From: Bog-473 sp963800725
GTDB taxonomy: Bacteria > Actinomycetota > Acidimicrobiia > Acidimicrobiales > RAAP-2
Assembly (NCBI GenBank): GCA_963800725.1
Contig: CAWDCE010000017.1
Location: 558,001 to 622,000 of the forward strand
Direction: 5' to 3'
Length of the DNA: 64,000 nucleotides
A program made the translations under genes and the position numbers. Position 1 is the stretch's first letter. Every line of letters starts with the position of its first letter. Positions 34,405 through 44,262 of this stretch are shown piece by piece. The notes under the pieces were generated by a model that saw only the letters and a list, made by a program, of their open reading frames with translations, searched no databases and had not been told where the DNA came from.

Positions 34405-35501
34405 GTAGCCCAATCCGCCTCGCCATTGCCGGCGTCGGCAACTGTGCCAGTTCTTTGATCCAAGGGATCACCTACTACCGAGATGCGGCTCCTGAGGACA
34501 TCGTCCCGGGCCTCATGCACGTAGAACTCGGCGGCTACCACGTGCGGGACCTGGTCCCCGTGGCGGCCTTCGACGTCGATCAGACAAAGGTGGGCACCGA
34601 TCTCGGCAAGGCCATCGGCGCCGGGCTCAACAACACCGTGCGCTTCGCCGACGTGGGCGAGGTCGGAGTCACCGTGCAGCGCGGCCCGACATTCGACGGG
34701 CTGGGCAAGTACTACCGAGAGGTGGTCGAGGAATCGCCGGCTCCCGCCGTCGACGTGGCCCAGGCCTTGCGTGACGCCCGCGCCGACGTCTTGGTTTCCT
34801 ACCTGCCAGTCGGCTCAGAGCAAGCACAGCGCTACTACGCCCAGTGCTGCCTCGACGCCGGCGTTGCCTTCGTCAACGCCATCCCCGTCTTCATTGCCTC
34901 AGACCCCGAATGGGCCCGCAAGTTCCGCGACGCCGGAGTGCCGATCGTCGGTGACGACATCAAGAGCCAGGTCGGCTCCACCATCGTCCATCGGATCTTG
35001 ACCCGCCTCTTCGAGGACCGTGGTCTGGCCCTCGACCACACCTACCAGCTCAACGTCGGTGGGAACATGGACTTCAAGAACATGCTCGAGCGCGACCGCC
35101 TCGAGTCGAAGAAGATCTCCAAGACCCAAGCGGTGACCAGCCAGATCGAAGACAGCCTGCTCGACGCCGACGATGTGCACATCGGTCCTTCGGACCACGT
35201 GCCGTGGCTGAAGGACCGCAAGTGGGCCTACATCCGCATGGAGGGTCGCAACTTTGGCGACGTGCCGCTCAATCTCGAGTTGAAGCTCGAGGTATGGGAC
35301 TCGCCCAACTCGGCCGGCGTCATCATCGATGCCGTGCGCTGCGCCAAGCTCGCCCTCGATCGCGGGATCGGTGGCCCCTTGCTCGGCCCATCGGCCTACT
35401 TCATGAAGTCTCCGCCGGTGCAGTACCACGACGACGTCGCCCAAGAGCTCGTGGAGCGCTTCGCTGACGGCGACCTCGGCGAGCGCTGGCCCGCCGACTG
35501 A
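34401..35501 (+). CDS. ino1: Inositol-3-phosphate synthase
   Basis: Converts glucose-6-phosphate to inositol-3-phosphate for phosphatidylinositol and mycothiol. 366 residues with the NAD-binding GVGNCASSLIQGI motif near residue 11, VDVAQALRDARADVLVSYLP, FVNAIPVFIASDPEW, VGDDIKSQVGSTIVHR and QLNVGGNMDFKNMLERDRLE. Clean reading frame. Coupled to the PadR gene and followed within a few bases by a convergent gene. Confidence 0.97.
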   Translation: MSSPIRLAIAGVGNCASSLIQGITYYRDAAPEDIVPGLMHVELGGYHVRDLVPVAAFDVDQTKVGTDLGKAIGAGLNNTVRFADVGEVGVTVQRGPTFDGLGKYYREVVEESPAPAVDVAQALRDARADVLVSYLPVGSEQAQRYYAQCCLDAGVAFVNAIPVFIASDPEWARKFRDAGVPIVGDDIKSQVGSTIVHRILTRLFEDRGLALDHTYQLNVGGNMDFKNMLERDRLESKKISKTQAVTSQIEDSLLDADDVHIGPSDHVPWLKDRKWAYIRMEGRNFGDVPLNLELKLEVWDSPNSAGVIIDAVRCAKLALDRGIGGPLLGPSAYFMKSPPVQYHDDVAQELVERFADGDLGERWPAD

Positions 35502-35508
35502 AAGCGGC

Positions 35509-35994
35509 TTAGACCAAGATCCGTTCGGCCGGGGCCCGTACCCCGACCACGGCCAGCGCGCGGCCCATCCCCAAGAACATGCCGCAGCACATCACCAGGT
35601 CGGCCAGCTCGTCGTCGCTGAAAAGCGCGTGCATGCGGTCCCAGAATGCGTCGTCCATGGCCAGGTGGTCGAGGGCGAAGCGTTCGGCGAATTCTGCGGC
35701 GGCGCGCTCGCGGTCACTGAGTTCTTCCGCCGCGCGCCAGTCGGTGGCGGCCTGGTAGAACGGCTCGCCGGCCCCGACGCGCTCGCCGTCTTTAGCCCGC
35801 GTGTCGCGGCACACGACGCAATCGTTGATCAGCGCAATTGTCCAACGCGCCGCCTCACGCTCGCGTACCGCCAGCTCCGAGTTCTCGTAGACGGCGGCCG
35901 ACAGGGCGCCCATGCCCGCAGCCATCTTGGGCCGCAGCAGCGCCCAGTCGATGTGCTCGCCGAGACCGCTTAGGGGTGCTGAGATTCGCGCCAT
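35509..35994 (-). CDS. Carboxymuconolactone decarboxylase-family protein (AhpD-like)
   Basis: About 161 residues, all helical. The CxxC redox pair is in INDCVVCRDTRAKDGER near residue 57, preceded by a VREREAARWTIAL helix, then ELSDRERAAAEFAERFAL and FSDDELADLVMCCGMFLGMG. The CxxC is typical of the AhpD-like subset that works as a peroxidase-linked disulfide protein, but the role here is not known. ATG at 35994 is preferred over an upstream TTG at 36000. Convergent with ino1. Confidence 0.82.
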   Translation of the reverse strand: MARISAPLSGLGEHIDWALLRPKMAAGMGALSAAVYENSELAVREREAARWTIALINDCVVCRDTRAKDGERVGAGEPFYQAATDWRAAEELSDRERAAAEFAERFALDHLAMDDAFWDRMHALFSDDELADLVMCCGMFLGMGRALAVVGVRAPAERILV

Positions 35995-36039
35995 GGCCAA
36001 AGGCTAGCCCCGAGCCCGCAAATTTGTTGGGGCCGACCC

Positions 36040-36861
36040 CTACGCGCTGGCCGTGGTCAGGTCGCCGCCGAGCACGATTGTCCCCGAGAAATGCTCGGCC
36101 CCCAGCGCTCGCCAGACCTCTTCGTCCCCCGGGGCGATGGCGGGCACATAGTGGGTCATCACCAAGGTGGCGACGTGAGCCCGTTGCGCCGTCTGGGCGG
36201 CCTGCTCGACGGTGGAGTGGTAATCCAAGATGTCTTGGAGGCGTGCGTTGGGAATGGCCGCAACCAGATCGGCCCGGATCACGGTTTGGACGTAGAGGTC
36301 GGCGTCACGGCACAGGTCGTCGAGTTCGTCGCACGGGACGGTGTCGCCCGCGATAGCTGCCACCTTGCCCCCCTCGCTGACGCGGTACCCGACGGTCGGT
36401 GCGACGGGGCGGTGATCGGTGCGGTGCACCTCGATGGTGGCACCGGCGATGTCCACCACGTCGCCCGGCTCGACCTCGGTGACCGCCACGATGGGCCGTT
36501 CGGTGAGGTCGGCGTGATGGGCCAGGCGGTACTCCTGGTCCTGGGCGAACATCGCCATCATTGCCTCCACCATCGCCTGGGTGCCCGGCGGCCCGATCAC
36601 CATCAGTGCGGTGGGGGCCGGCGACATCACCCAGTGCGAGGTCACGATGTCGCCGAGGTCGCAGATGTGGTCGCTGTGGAGATGGGTGAGCAACACGGCG
36701 CTGAGGCCGAGCGGAAGGACGCCCGCCGCGCTGAGGCGCAGTACCACCCCGCGTCCGGCGTCGAAGAGCAAGGTGGCGTCACCGCTACGGAGCAGGGTCG
36801 CCGGGCCCGCGCGGTCCGCACTCGGCAGTGGACTGCCGGTGCCGAGCAAGGTGACTTCCAT
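36040..36861 (-). CDS. Metallo-beta-lactamase-fold hydrolase (RNase Z/arylsulfatase-like)
   Basis: About 273 residues from ATG 36861 (MEVTLLGTGSPLPS). The metal-binding motif is LLTHLHSDHICDLGDI near residue 60. Later ligands are visible: AGDTVPCDEL (Asp), LDYHSTVEQAA and LVMTHYVPA (His). The pattern is closest to the RNase Z-like ELAC group, but without the flexible arm motif I cannot claim tRNA processing; it may be a ribonuclease-like hydrolase of unknown substrate. Its start lies 12 bases from the cca stop. Confidence 0.8.
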   Translation of the reverse strand: MEVTLLGTGSPLPSADRAGPATLLRSGDATLLFDAGRGVVLRLSAAGVLPLGLSAVLLTHLHSDHICDLGDIVTSHWVMSPAPTALMVIGPPGTQAMVEAMMAMFAQDQEYRLAHHADLTERPIVAVTEVEPGDVVDIAGATIEVHRTDHRPVAPTVGYRVSEGGKVAAIAGDTVPCDELDDLCRDADLYVQTVIRADLVAAIPNARLQDILDYHSTVEQAAQTAQRAHVATLVMTHYVPAIAPGDEEVWRALGAEHFSGTIVLGGDLTTASA

Positions 36862-36872
36862 TTGGGCGAACT

Positions 36873-38294
36873 CTACGACTGTGGCGAGGGGGTCCGAGAT
36901 TGCGGGGCTCGCGGCTGGTCGGCCCACCACTCGGCCAGGCGTGCCGCAGCCTCATCGTGGCTGAGCGGACCCTCGTCGAGACGAAGTTCCATGAGGAACC
37001 CGAGCGCCCGTCCGACCACCGGTCCCGGTCCGACCGAGAGAAGCTCCATGACCTCGTTGCCGGTCAGGTCCGGGCGCAGGCTGTCGAGTTCTTCTTGGTG
37101 GCGGAGCTCTTCGATCCGCGACTCGAGCTCGTCCATCCGTCGGGCCAGGGCCTTGGCTTTGCTTGCGTTGCGCGTCGTGCAGTCGCACCGGGTGAGCTCG
37201 TTGAGCCGATCGAGCAGGGGGCCCGCGTCACGCACGTAACGGCGCACCGCCTTGTCGGTCCAACCAAGCCGGTAGGTGTGGAAGCGCAGGTGCAGCTCGA
37301 CCAAGCGGACCACGGTGTCGATGTCGTCGGCCGAGTAGCGCAACTCGGTCATCCGGGCGCGCGTCATGCGGGCACCGACCATCTCGTGGTGATGGAAGGT
37401 CACCCCCCCGTCGGTGATGGCCCTCGTCTTGGGTTTGCCGACGTCGTGGAACAAGGCGGCAAGGCGCAGGAGCCGGTCTGCGCTGGTCTTGTCGACCACC
37501 GCGAGCGTGTGGGCCAGGACGTCCTTGTGGCGGTGGATGGGGTCTTGTTCGAGGGCGAGGCCGGGAAGTTCTGGGAAGAACTCACCCGCCAAGCCGGTGC
37601 GCACCACGAACCACAGTGCCTCAGAGGGCACCTCGACCATCACCATTTTGTCCAACTCATCGCGAATGCGCTCGCGCGAGACGATGGACAACCGATCGTG
37701 CATTGCTTCGATGGCGGCTTCGAGGGCAGGATCGGGCTTGAGCGAGAACCGGGCCACGAACCGCGCCGCACGCAGCATGCGCAACGGATCGTCACCGAAG
37801 GAGATCGCGGGGTCGAGCGGGGTGCGTAGCCGTCCGGCGACCAGGTCACCCAATCCGTCGAACGGATCGATCAACTCCATGTCGGGGAGCCGGAGCGCCA
37901 ATGCGTTGATGGTGAAATCGCGCCGGGAAAGATCCAACTCAATGTCGTCACCGAAGGTCACCTCGGGCTTCCTCGATTCAGGCACGTAGACCTCGGCGCG
38001 ATGCGTCGTGATCTCGTAGTCGTGACCCCCGCGGCGGCAACCGACCGTCCCGAATCGCGCCCCCTGGGTCCACACGTCGTCGGCCCAGCCCCGCACCAGC
38101 TTCTCGATTGCATCGGGTCGTGCGTCGGTCGTCAGGTCGAGATCGTGTTTGGCGACGTCGGCCGAAAAGAGGGCGTCGCGCACCGAGCCACCCACCAGAT
38201 ACAGCGTGTGACCAGCACCCTTGAAGCGCTCCGCCAACTCGACGGTGGCGTCGAAGAGCGGCCGGAACCGTTCGGGAACGGAGGGGGATTGCAC
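36873..38294 (-). CDS. cca: tRNA CCA nucleotidyltransferase (HD-domain type)
   Basis: 473 residues. The head has YLVGGSVRDALF near residue 33 (nucleotidyl transferase), the catalytic HDLDLTTDARPDAIE with the DxD, GTVGCRRGGHDYEITTHR and SRRDFTINALAL. The HD domain reads LAALFHDVGKPKTR with HHHEMVGARM. Adds or repairs the CCA end of tRNAs. In actinobacteria this gene (pcnA) sits next to the DUF6049 gene and murJ, as here. The DUF6049 gene is divergent, with a 34-base gap. Confidence 0.95.
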   Translation of the reverse strand: MQSPSVPERFRPLFDATVELAERFKGAGHTLYLVGGSVRDALFSADVAKHDLDLTTDARPDAIEKLVRGWADDVWTQGARFGTVGCRRGGHDYEITTHRAEVYVPESRKPEVTFGDDIELDLSRRDFTINALALRLPDMELIDPFDGLGDLVAGRLRTPLDPAISFGDDPLRMLRAARFVARFSLKPDPALEAAIEAMHDRLSIVSRERIRDELDKMVMVEVPSEALWFVVRTGLAGEFFPELPGLALEQDPIHRHKDVLAHTLAVVDKTSADRLLRLAALFHDVGKPKTRAITDGGVTFHHHEMVGARMTRARMTELRYSADDIDTVVRLVELHLRFHTYRLGWTDKAVRRYVRDAGPLLDRLNELTRCDCTTRNASKAKALARRMDELESRIEELRHQEELDSLRPDLTGNEVMELLSVGPGPVVGRALGFLMELRLDEGPLSHDEAAARLAEWWADQPRAPQSRTPSPQS

Positions 38295-38328
38295 CCGACC
38301 ACGCTAGTGCGCCACGTAGCCTCTCCCT

Positions 38329-40422
38329 GTGTCGATGCGATGGGCCACGCTCGCTTCTTTCGCGATGACCCTGTGCGCTGTGGTCTTGGTGGCCCCCATC
38401 AGCGCAAGCGCGCTCACCGCGCCGGCGCCGGCCACCGCTCCCCTCTTCACCTTGGCCAATCAGACCCAATGGGTCACCCCCGAGGCACCGTGGTACTCGC
38501 TCAGTTTCGGAGTCGGCGCGGCAGCGGGTCCTGCGAGCGACCTCCACGTGAGCGTGACCTTCTACAGCCGCATCACCGATGGATCCCAACTCCAGCAAGC
38601 GACCAACGGGACCCCGGACCTCGATGTGCTGACCCGCGTGACCTCGATTCCGGTCGTGGCTGGCCCCGGGGCACTGTCCGCGTCCACCTGTGTGACGGTG
38701 CTGCCGCGGAACGCCACGGTCCCGACCACAGCGACGTCGCCGGGCGCCTGTCCGGCCGACGCCCCGACCGTGAATCTGCCCTGTGCCCTCCAGAGCGGTC
38801 CATGCGACGACGTCTATCCGGTGTCGGTCGCCCTGGTGCGCACGGGCCAGAGCACACCCGTCTCGCGTTTCACCACGTTCATGACGTATGAGGAACCGGG
38901 ATTTGCCACCGCGCCCCAGACCGGTGGACCGCTCCGGGTGAGCTGGATCGTGCCCATCTCGACCCGATCGATCGGGCACTCGAGCGCGGCCGAGGCGTCG
39001 CGCACGGCCACCGAATCCCTCATTGGGGACCTGGCGGCGCACCGGGGGGTGGCGACCACCCTCGACCTGTCCCCCGTCACGGCCAATGACCTGGCCACCA
39101 ACGGAGGCAGGGCCGGCCAGCATGCGCTACGCGAACTCTCGGATCTGACGACTTCACCGGGGTCCGACCAGCTCATGGCCCCTTCCTATGTGCCCATCAA
39201 CGTCACGGCCATGGCGGGGGCCGGCCTCGCGACCAATGTGACCGCGCAAGTCGCCCGGGGCACCCAGGTGCTCAAAGACGTCGCGCTCCGTGCGACGAGC
39301 GGGCTGTGGGTCGACACCAACGCCGATCTGAGCACCAGCGACCTCGGCAACTTCACCACGGGACTCGAGGCGGCATCGACGACGAAGACTGTGGTCAGCG
39401 ACGCCGCGTTGGCGTCGCCCAACAATTCCTCGAACTTCACCTACGCCCAGCCGTTCACCTTGACCCTCGCTCACGGTTCGCACGTCGCCGCGGTGGCCAC
39501 CAACACCGTGATCGATTCACGCTTCAGCGCGCACCCGTCCAACCCGGTGTTGGCGGCCAACCAGCTCCTGGCGGGCTTGTCCTTCGTGCACTTCGAAGAC
39601 GAGTTCGAGATGGACCCGAGGGGCATCGTGCTGGTCCCACCGAGCGGGTGGCAACCAAGCTCGGCGTTCGTCACCACCCTCTTGAGTGGACTCACCAACA
39701 CCCAGATCGTGAGCCCGGTCACGACGGACCAGTTGTTCGCCCAAGTTCCCGTGGGTGGCAACAACGAACCGACGACCCGGCACCTCCAAACGGGCACCGG
39801 AATCGGCAATGGCGGCATCACGCCCGCGGCGGCGGCCCGGATCACCGCAGCGCAAGCGCAGCTCAACTCCTTCTCCGCCGCCACCATCGGGCATCCGGCG
39901 GTGGTCACGAACTTGGCTGACGGGCTGTTCGCCACTCAAAGCGCCACCTTGACCCCGGCCACGCGCAGCGCCGCCCTCAACACTTATGACCGCGCCTTCT
40001 CCTCGGTGCTCTCAACCATTTCGTTGGCCGTCGAACGCACCATCACCTTCACGTCGCGGACGGCCCCCATCCCCATCACCGTGCTCTCGTCCGCGCCCTA
40101 TGGCGTGCGGGTGGTGCTCAGCCTGGCCAGCGACAAGTTCACCTTCCCGACCGGTGCCTCGCGCTCGATGGTTCTCAACCATTCGACCACCTCGGTGCGG
40201 ATCGAGGCCAGGGCCCGCACCTCTGGTGACCGCCTCCCCATCACCGTCACGCTGCGCACACCCGACGGCGACCTCACCATCTCGCACGCCGTCGTGACGG
40301 TCCACTCGACCGCCATCTCCATCGTCGGCATCGCCCTGACCGTGCTGGCCGGCCTCGTGCTCTTGGTGTGGTGGATCCGCACGTGGCGCCGCAATCGGAC
40401 AAAGCCAGCGCGGTCGGGCTGA
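38329..40422 (+). CDS. DUF6049 family secreted membrane-anchored protein
   Basis: 697 residues. A signal peptide is at residues 1-31 (MSMRWATLASFAMTLCAVVL, hydrophobic to SASALTAP). Large extracellular region, then a C-terminal membrane segment near residues 668-688 (IVGIALTVLAGLVLLVWW) and a basic tail (RTWRRNRTKPARSG). This protein always lies between cca and murJ in actinobacteria (mycobacterial Rv3909 equivalent). Its function is unknown; the location beside the lipid II flippase MurJ suggests a cell-wall role. The gene overlaps murJ by one base (TGATG). Confidence 0.8.
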   Translation: MSMRWATLASFAMTLCAVVLVAPISASALTAPAPATAPLFTLANQTQWVTPEAPWYSLSFGVGAAAGPASDLHVSVTFYSRITDGSQLQQATNGTPDLDVLTRVTSIPVVAGPGALSASTCVTVLPRNATVPTTATSPGACPADAPTVNLPCALQSGPCDDVYPVSVALVRTGQSTPVSRFTTFMTYEEPGFATAPQTGGPLRVSWIVPISTRSIGHSSAAEASRTATESLIGDLAAHRGVATTLDLSPVTANDLATNGGRAGQHALRELSDLTTSPGSDQLMAPSYVPINVTAMAGAGLATNVTAQVARGTQVLKDVALRATSGLWVDTNADLSTSDLGNFTTGLEAASTTKTVVSDAALASPNNSSNFTYAQPFTLTLAHGSHVAAVATNTVIDSRFSAHPSNPVLAANQLLAGLSFVHFEDEFEMDPRGIVLVPPSGWQPSSAFVTTLLSGLTNTQIVSPVTTDQLFAQVPVGGNNEPTTRHLQTGTGIGNGGITPAAAARITAAQAQLNSFSAATIGHPAVVTNLADGLFATQSATLTPATRSAALNTYDRAFSSVLSTISLAVERTITFTSRTAPIPITVLSSAPYGVRVVLSLASDKFTFPTGASRSMVLNHSTTSVRIEARARTSGDRLPITVTLRTPDGDLTISHAVVTVHSTAISIVGIALTVLAGLVLLVWWIRTWRRNRTKPARSG

Positions 40423-42044
40423 TGGTCGCACCCCCGAGCCGGGCGTCGCGCCGCACCTCGCTCAGCACGGCCGCGACCTACGTCGCGGCCGGCACCACGC
40501 TGTCGCGCCTCACCGGGCTGTTGCGTTTCGTCGCCCTGGCCTGGGCCCTCGGCCAGTCCCATCTGGCCGACTCGTTCAACCTCGCCAACACGACCCCGAA
40601 CATGCTCTACGACATCGTGCTGGGCGGGATCCTCTCAGCCACCTTCATCCCGGTGTTCGTCGACCAATTCTCGAACCGGGACGAAGAGGACGCCTTCAGG
40701 TCGATCTCGGCCATCTTGACGCTGTCGGTGGTGGTGCTGGTCACCACGACGGTCGCCGCGTTCATCTTGGCTCCCTTCTTCATCACCGCCCTTACCGCTC
40801 TCGACACCACGGCCCACGCCAATGAGATCCAACGAGTGCTCGCCGAGCGTGCGGTCGCCACCACCTTGCTGCGTTGGTTCGTGATCCAGATCGCCGCATA
40901 CGGATTCTTCGCGCTCGCCACCGCGCTGTTGAACACGCGTCGCCGATTCGTGGCGGTCGCCTGGGCCCCCATTGTCAACAACGTGGTCTGCATCCTCGTG
41001 TTGATCTGGTTCGGGCTGTGGGCCGGGCACGGCGGGGCCAACCTGCCGAGCGTCGAAGCCCACAAGTCCCAGCTGATCCTGCTCGGGCTCGGGACCTCGC
41101 TCGGAGTGGTCCTCCAAGGAGCAGCACTGATCCCGAGCCTGCGTGCCTCAAGACTCGGCCGCCTGCGCTGGCACTGGGATCTGCGCGACCGCGCGCTGCG
41201 CACGGTCATCAAGTTGAGTGGATGGACGTTCGGTTTCGTGGTGGCCAATCAGATCGCCCTGTTCGTCGTGACCCTCTTGGCCGGCACGGCCGTGGGCCCG
41301 GACCCGGTTTCGTCGTACACCTATGCCTACGCCTTCTTGCAGATGCCCTACGGCATCGTGGCGGTGACCATCATGTCGGTCGTCACCCCTGATCTGAGCG
41401 AGAAATGGTCGACCGGCAACACCACGGCCTTCCTCGCCCGCCTCTCCACCGGGTGGCGCGCCATGTTGGCCCTCATCATCCCGGCGAGCGTCGCCATGTT
41501 GATTCTGGCCAAGCCCGCCGTTGCGCTCCTGCTCGGCCACGGCCACTCCACGCCGGCTGAAACCGCCGACACCGGGGCCGCGCTCGCCATGTTCTCGATC
41601 GGCCTCCCGGGCTTCTGCTCGTACCTCTACATCGTGCGCGTGCTCCAATCGATGCAGCGGACCCGGGTCGCCTTCTACTTGTACCTGGTCGAGAACGCCA
41701 TCAACATCGCGCTGGCGGTGCTCTTGGTCCACCCGCTCGGGGTCCGCGGTCTCGCCCTCGCCCTCTCGGTGGCCTATTCGGTCGGTGCCCTTCTCGGACT
41801 CGCCGTGTTGCACCAGTGGTTCGGTCGCCTGGGGGTCGCGCACACCTGGGATCCGTTGCGCCGGGTCGCGGTCGCCACCATAGCTATGGGCATCGTGGTC
41901 CTGTTCGTGTCCAACCTCTCGGGAGCGACGAGCGGGGTCACGCTGTTGGTACGCGTGGTGTCGTCGGTGGTGGCGGGCGGCCTCACGTACTTCGCCGTCA
42001 TCACGCTGCTCGGTCGGCGCCACGTCGCCCGCCTGCGCCATTGA
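40422..42044 (+). CDS. murJ: Lipid II flippase MurJ
   Basis: Moves lipid II across the membrane for peptidoglycan synthesis. About 540 residues with about 14 helices, starting MVAPPSRASRRTSLS at the ATG at 40422, which overlaps the DUF6049 stop. The family features TLSRLTGLLRFVALAWALG, NMLYDIVLGGILSATFIPVF and YAYAFLQMPYGIVAVTIM (MOP fold) are visible. The frame also opens further upstream at 40368, inside the DUF6049 gene. Coupled to it. Confidence 0.93.
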   Translation: MVAPPSRASRRTSLSTAATYVAAGTTLSRLTGLLRFVALAWALGQSHLADSFNLANTTPNMLYDIVLGGILSATFIPVFVDQFSNRDEEDAFRSISAILTLSVVVLVTTTVAAFILAPFFITALTALDTTAHANEIQRVLAERAVATTLLRWFVIQIAAYGFFALATALLNTRRRFVAVAWAPIVNNVVCILVLIWFGLWAGHGGANLPSVEAHKSQLILLGLGTSLGVVLQGAALIPSLRASRLGRLRWHWDLRDRALRTVIKLSGWTFGFVVANQIALFVVTLLAGTAVGPDPVSSYTYAYAFLQMPYGIVAVTIMSVVTPDLSEKWSTGNTTAFLARLSTGWRAMLALIIPASVAMLILAKPAVALLLGHGHSTPAETADTGAALAMFSIGLPGFCSYLYIVRVLQSMQRTRVAFYLYLVENAINIALAVLLVHPLGVRGLALALSVAYSVGALLGLAVLHQWFGRLGVAHTWDPLRRVAVATIAMGIVVLFVSNLSGATSGVTLLVRVVSSVVAGGLTYFAVITLLGRRHVARLRH

Positions 42045-42064
42045 GCGCGTGGCAGACTCCCCTC

Positions 42065-42925
42065 ATGCCCGGCGTGCGAATCGTGACCGACAGTGCTTGT
42101 GATCTGACCGACGATCTGGTCAAGGAGCACAACATCATCGTGGTCCCCCTCACCATCCGGTTCGGCGACGAAGAGTTCGAGGACCGCCGCGAGCTGAGTC
42201 CCGAGGAGTTCTGGCAGCGTTGCGCGGGCAAGGGCGACCTGCCCCAGACCGCCGCCCCCTCCCCCGGCGCCTTCGTGGCGGCCTTCACGCAGGCGGCGGA
42301 CGAGGGTGCAGATGCCATCTTGTGCCTCACCTTGTCCTCGGGCGTCTCTGCGACCTACGCCTCGGCGGTGACGGCTGCCGACACGTTCAGTGGCGTGGTG
42401 GTGCGCGTCGTCGACACCCGCTCGCTGACCATGGGCCAGGGGCTCATGGTCATCGCGGCCGCCGAAGACGCCGCCAACGGAAAAGGGCTCGACGAGATTG
42501 CGGCCGCCACCCTCAGCCGATCGAAGCGTGTCCACGTCTACGGGGTGCTGGGCGGGCTCGATTTCTTGCAGCGTGGTGGCCGAATTGGCGGAGCCCAGGC
42601 CCTGCTCGGGTCGCTGCTCTCCATCAAACCGGTGATCCAGGTCAAAGACGGCGAAGTGGCCGAGGAGTCCAAGCAGCGCACACGCTCGCGCGCGCTCGCC
42701 TACATGACGGCCAAGGTCGCGAAGGACCGGCCGCTCGAGTGGCTCGCCGTCGCCGACGGCGCCTGCGACGACATCGTTGCGGTCCGCGCCCAGATGAGCA
42801 CGATCGAGGTGGCCCATCCGCTGGTCGCCGTCCCGCTCGGTCCGGTGGTCGGCTCGCACGCCGGGCCCAACACCGTGGGCGTGTGTTACATCGTGGCGGC
42901 CGAGCCCGGTGGCGCTGGCGGGTAA
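42065..42925 (+). CDS. DegV family fatty acid-binding protein
   Basis: 286 residues, MPGVRIVTDSACDLTDDLV at the start. Family motifs: VVPLTIRFGDEEFED, QTAAPSPGAFVAAF, SSGVSATYASAVTA and RVVDTRSLTMGQGLMV, GRIGGAQALLGSLLSIKPVI. DegV proteins bind a fatty acid and supply FakB-like function with a kinase. No FakA gene is in the window. Twenty bases downstream of murJ on the same strand. Confidence 0.9.
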   Translation: MPGVRIVTDSACDLTDDLVKEHNIIVVPLTIRFGDEEFEDRRELSPEEFWQRCAGKGDLPQTAAPSPGAFVAAFTQAADEGADAILCLTLSSGVSATYASAVTAADTFSGVVVRVVDTRSLTMGQGLMVIAAAEDAANGKGLDEIAAATLSRSKRVHVYGVLGGLDFLQRGGRIGGAQALLGSLLSIKPVIQVKDGEVAEESKQRTRSRALAYMTAKVAKDRPLEWLAVADGACDDIVAVRAQMSTIEVAHPLVAVPLGPVVGSHAGPNTVGVCYIVAAEPGGAGG

Positions 42926-42934
42926 TCTCAGCTC

Positions 42935-43249
42935 GTGGCAGAACCCAATCTCACCGACGACCTGTCGACCAAGGCGCTCGACACCATCGACACCGTCGTC
43001 GCCACGGTCAACGACAAGGCGATCCGCCCGGCCATCGTTGCCTCGCGTGGTGTCGTCTTCGGCATCATCATCGGGGTCATCGCCGTCGCCATCTTGGTCC
43101 TGCTCTGTGTCGGGGTGTTCCGCCTCATCGTGGTCTACAGTCCCGGACACCACGTCTGGGCTGCGTATTTAGGACTGGGCCTCATTTTCTGCGTCATCGG
43201 GGCGATCCTGTACTCAAAGCGTGGGACCGTCGCCACCGCCAGTGACTGA
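42935..43249 (+). CDS. Small membrane protein, function unknown
   Basis: 104 residues from GTG 42935. Acidic soluble N-terminus (MAEPNLTDDLSTKALDTID) followed by two hydrophobic segments (VVFGIIIGVIAVAILVLLCV and AAYLGLGLIFCVIGAILYS) with a short loop. Starts 9 bases after degV and overlaps the trxB start, so it belongs to this transcript. Not recognised; the position beside trxB is the same as for small membrane genes in other actinobacteria. Confidence 0.75.
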   Translation: MAEPNLTDDLSTKALDTIDTVVATVNDKAIRPAIVASRGVVFGIIIGVIAVAILVLLCVGVFRLIVVYSPGHHVWAAYLGLGLIFCVIGAILYSKRGTVATASD

Positions 43250-44204
43250 GCGACGCAAGGTACTGATCATCGGGTCGGGCCCGGCCGGCCTGACCGCGGC
43301 CATCTACGCGGCGCGTGCCCAGCTCGAGCCGCTGGTCATCGAGGGTGAACCGTCCTCGAACAGCGATCAACCCGGTGGCCAGCTGATGCTGACCACCGAG
43401 GTCGAGAACTACCCCGGCTTCGTCGACGGCATCATGGGTCCCGAACTCATGGGGATCATGCGCAACCAGTCCATCCGGTTCGGTGCCGATCTGCGCACGG
43501 CCAAGGTCAGCCGGCTCGACCTGGCGTCCAGGCCGTTCGGCGCCTGGGTGGGCGACCCCGATGCCGCCGAACCAACCGTGCTGGCCGACTCGGTCATCAT
43601 CGCCACCGGCGCGCGCTCGCTCATGCTGGGCTCACCGAACGAGGACCGGCTCCTCGGCTACGGCGTGTCGACCTGCGCAACGTGCGACGGTTTCTTCTTC
43701 CGTGATCACCACATCGCGGTGGCCGGCGGTGGCGACTCGGCTATTGAAGAAGCCCTCTTTTTGACCCGCTTCGCCAACAAGGTCACCCTGATCCACCGCC
43801 GCGACCAGTTGCGCGCGTCCAAGATCATGCAGGACCGCGCGTTCGCCAACCCGAAGATCGAGTTCTTGTGGAACAACGTCGTCGTCGACGTGCTCGGCGA
43901 CACCAAGGTGAGCGGGATTCGCACCCAGAACACCATTACGGGGGAAACCGCCGAGCTCGGGGTCACCGGATTGTTCGTCGCCATTGGCCACGAGCCCAAC
44001 TCTTCGCTTGTCAAGGGGCAGATCGAGCTGGAAGACAACGGTTACGTCAAGACCTTCGATGGGCGGACAAATACCAGCGTAGAGGGGGTGTTTGCCTGCG
44101 GTGACGTCCAGGACGACTACTACCGCCAGGCCATCACGTCCGCCGGATCGGGCTGCATGGCCGCCATCGACGCCGAGCGTTGGCTCGAAGCGCAAGGCGA
44201 ATAG
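43242..44204 (+). CDS. trxB: Thioredoxin reductase
   Basis: Flavoprotein that reduces thioredoxin with NADPH. About 320 residues from GTG 43242 (VTERRKVLIIGSGPAGLTA). The FAD motif GSGPAG is near residue 12, the redox pair CATC near residue 146 (STCATCDGFFF), the NADPH motif GGGDSAIEEA near residue 164 and the C-terminal GVFACGDVQDDYYRQAIT. Overlaps the upstream gene by 8 bases and precedes trxA by about 58 bases. Confidence 0.97.
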   Translation: MTERRKVLIIGSGPAGLTAAIYAARAQLEPLVIEGEPSSNSDQPGGQLMLTTEVENYPGFVDGIMGPELMGIMRNQSIRFGADLRTAKVSRLDLASRPFGAWVGDPDAAEPTVLADSVIIATGARSLMLGSPNEDRLLGYGVSTCATCDGFFFRDHHIAVAGGGDSAIEEALFLTRFANKVTLIHRRDQLRASKIMQDRAFANPKIEFLWNNVVVDVLGDTKVSGIRTQNTITGETAELGVTGLFVAIGHEPNSSLVKGQIELEDNGYVKTFDGRTNTSVEGVFACGDVQDDYYRQAITSAGSGCMAAIDAERWLEAQGE

Positions 44205-44262
44205 AAATCCGGGAACAAAACCCCATCAGGGGTGGTTGGACCAATCTGACAAGGGAGACCCA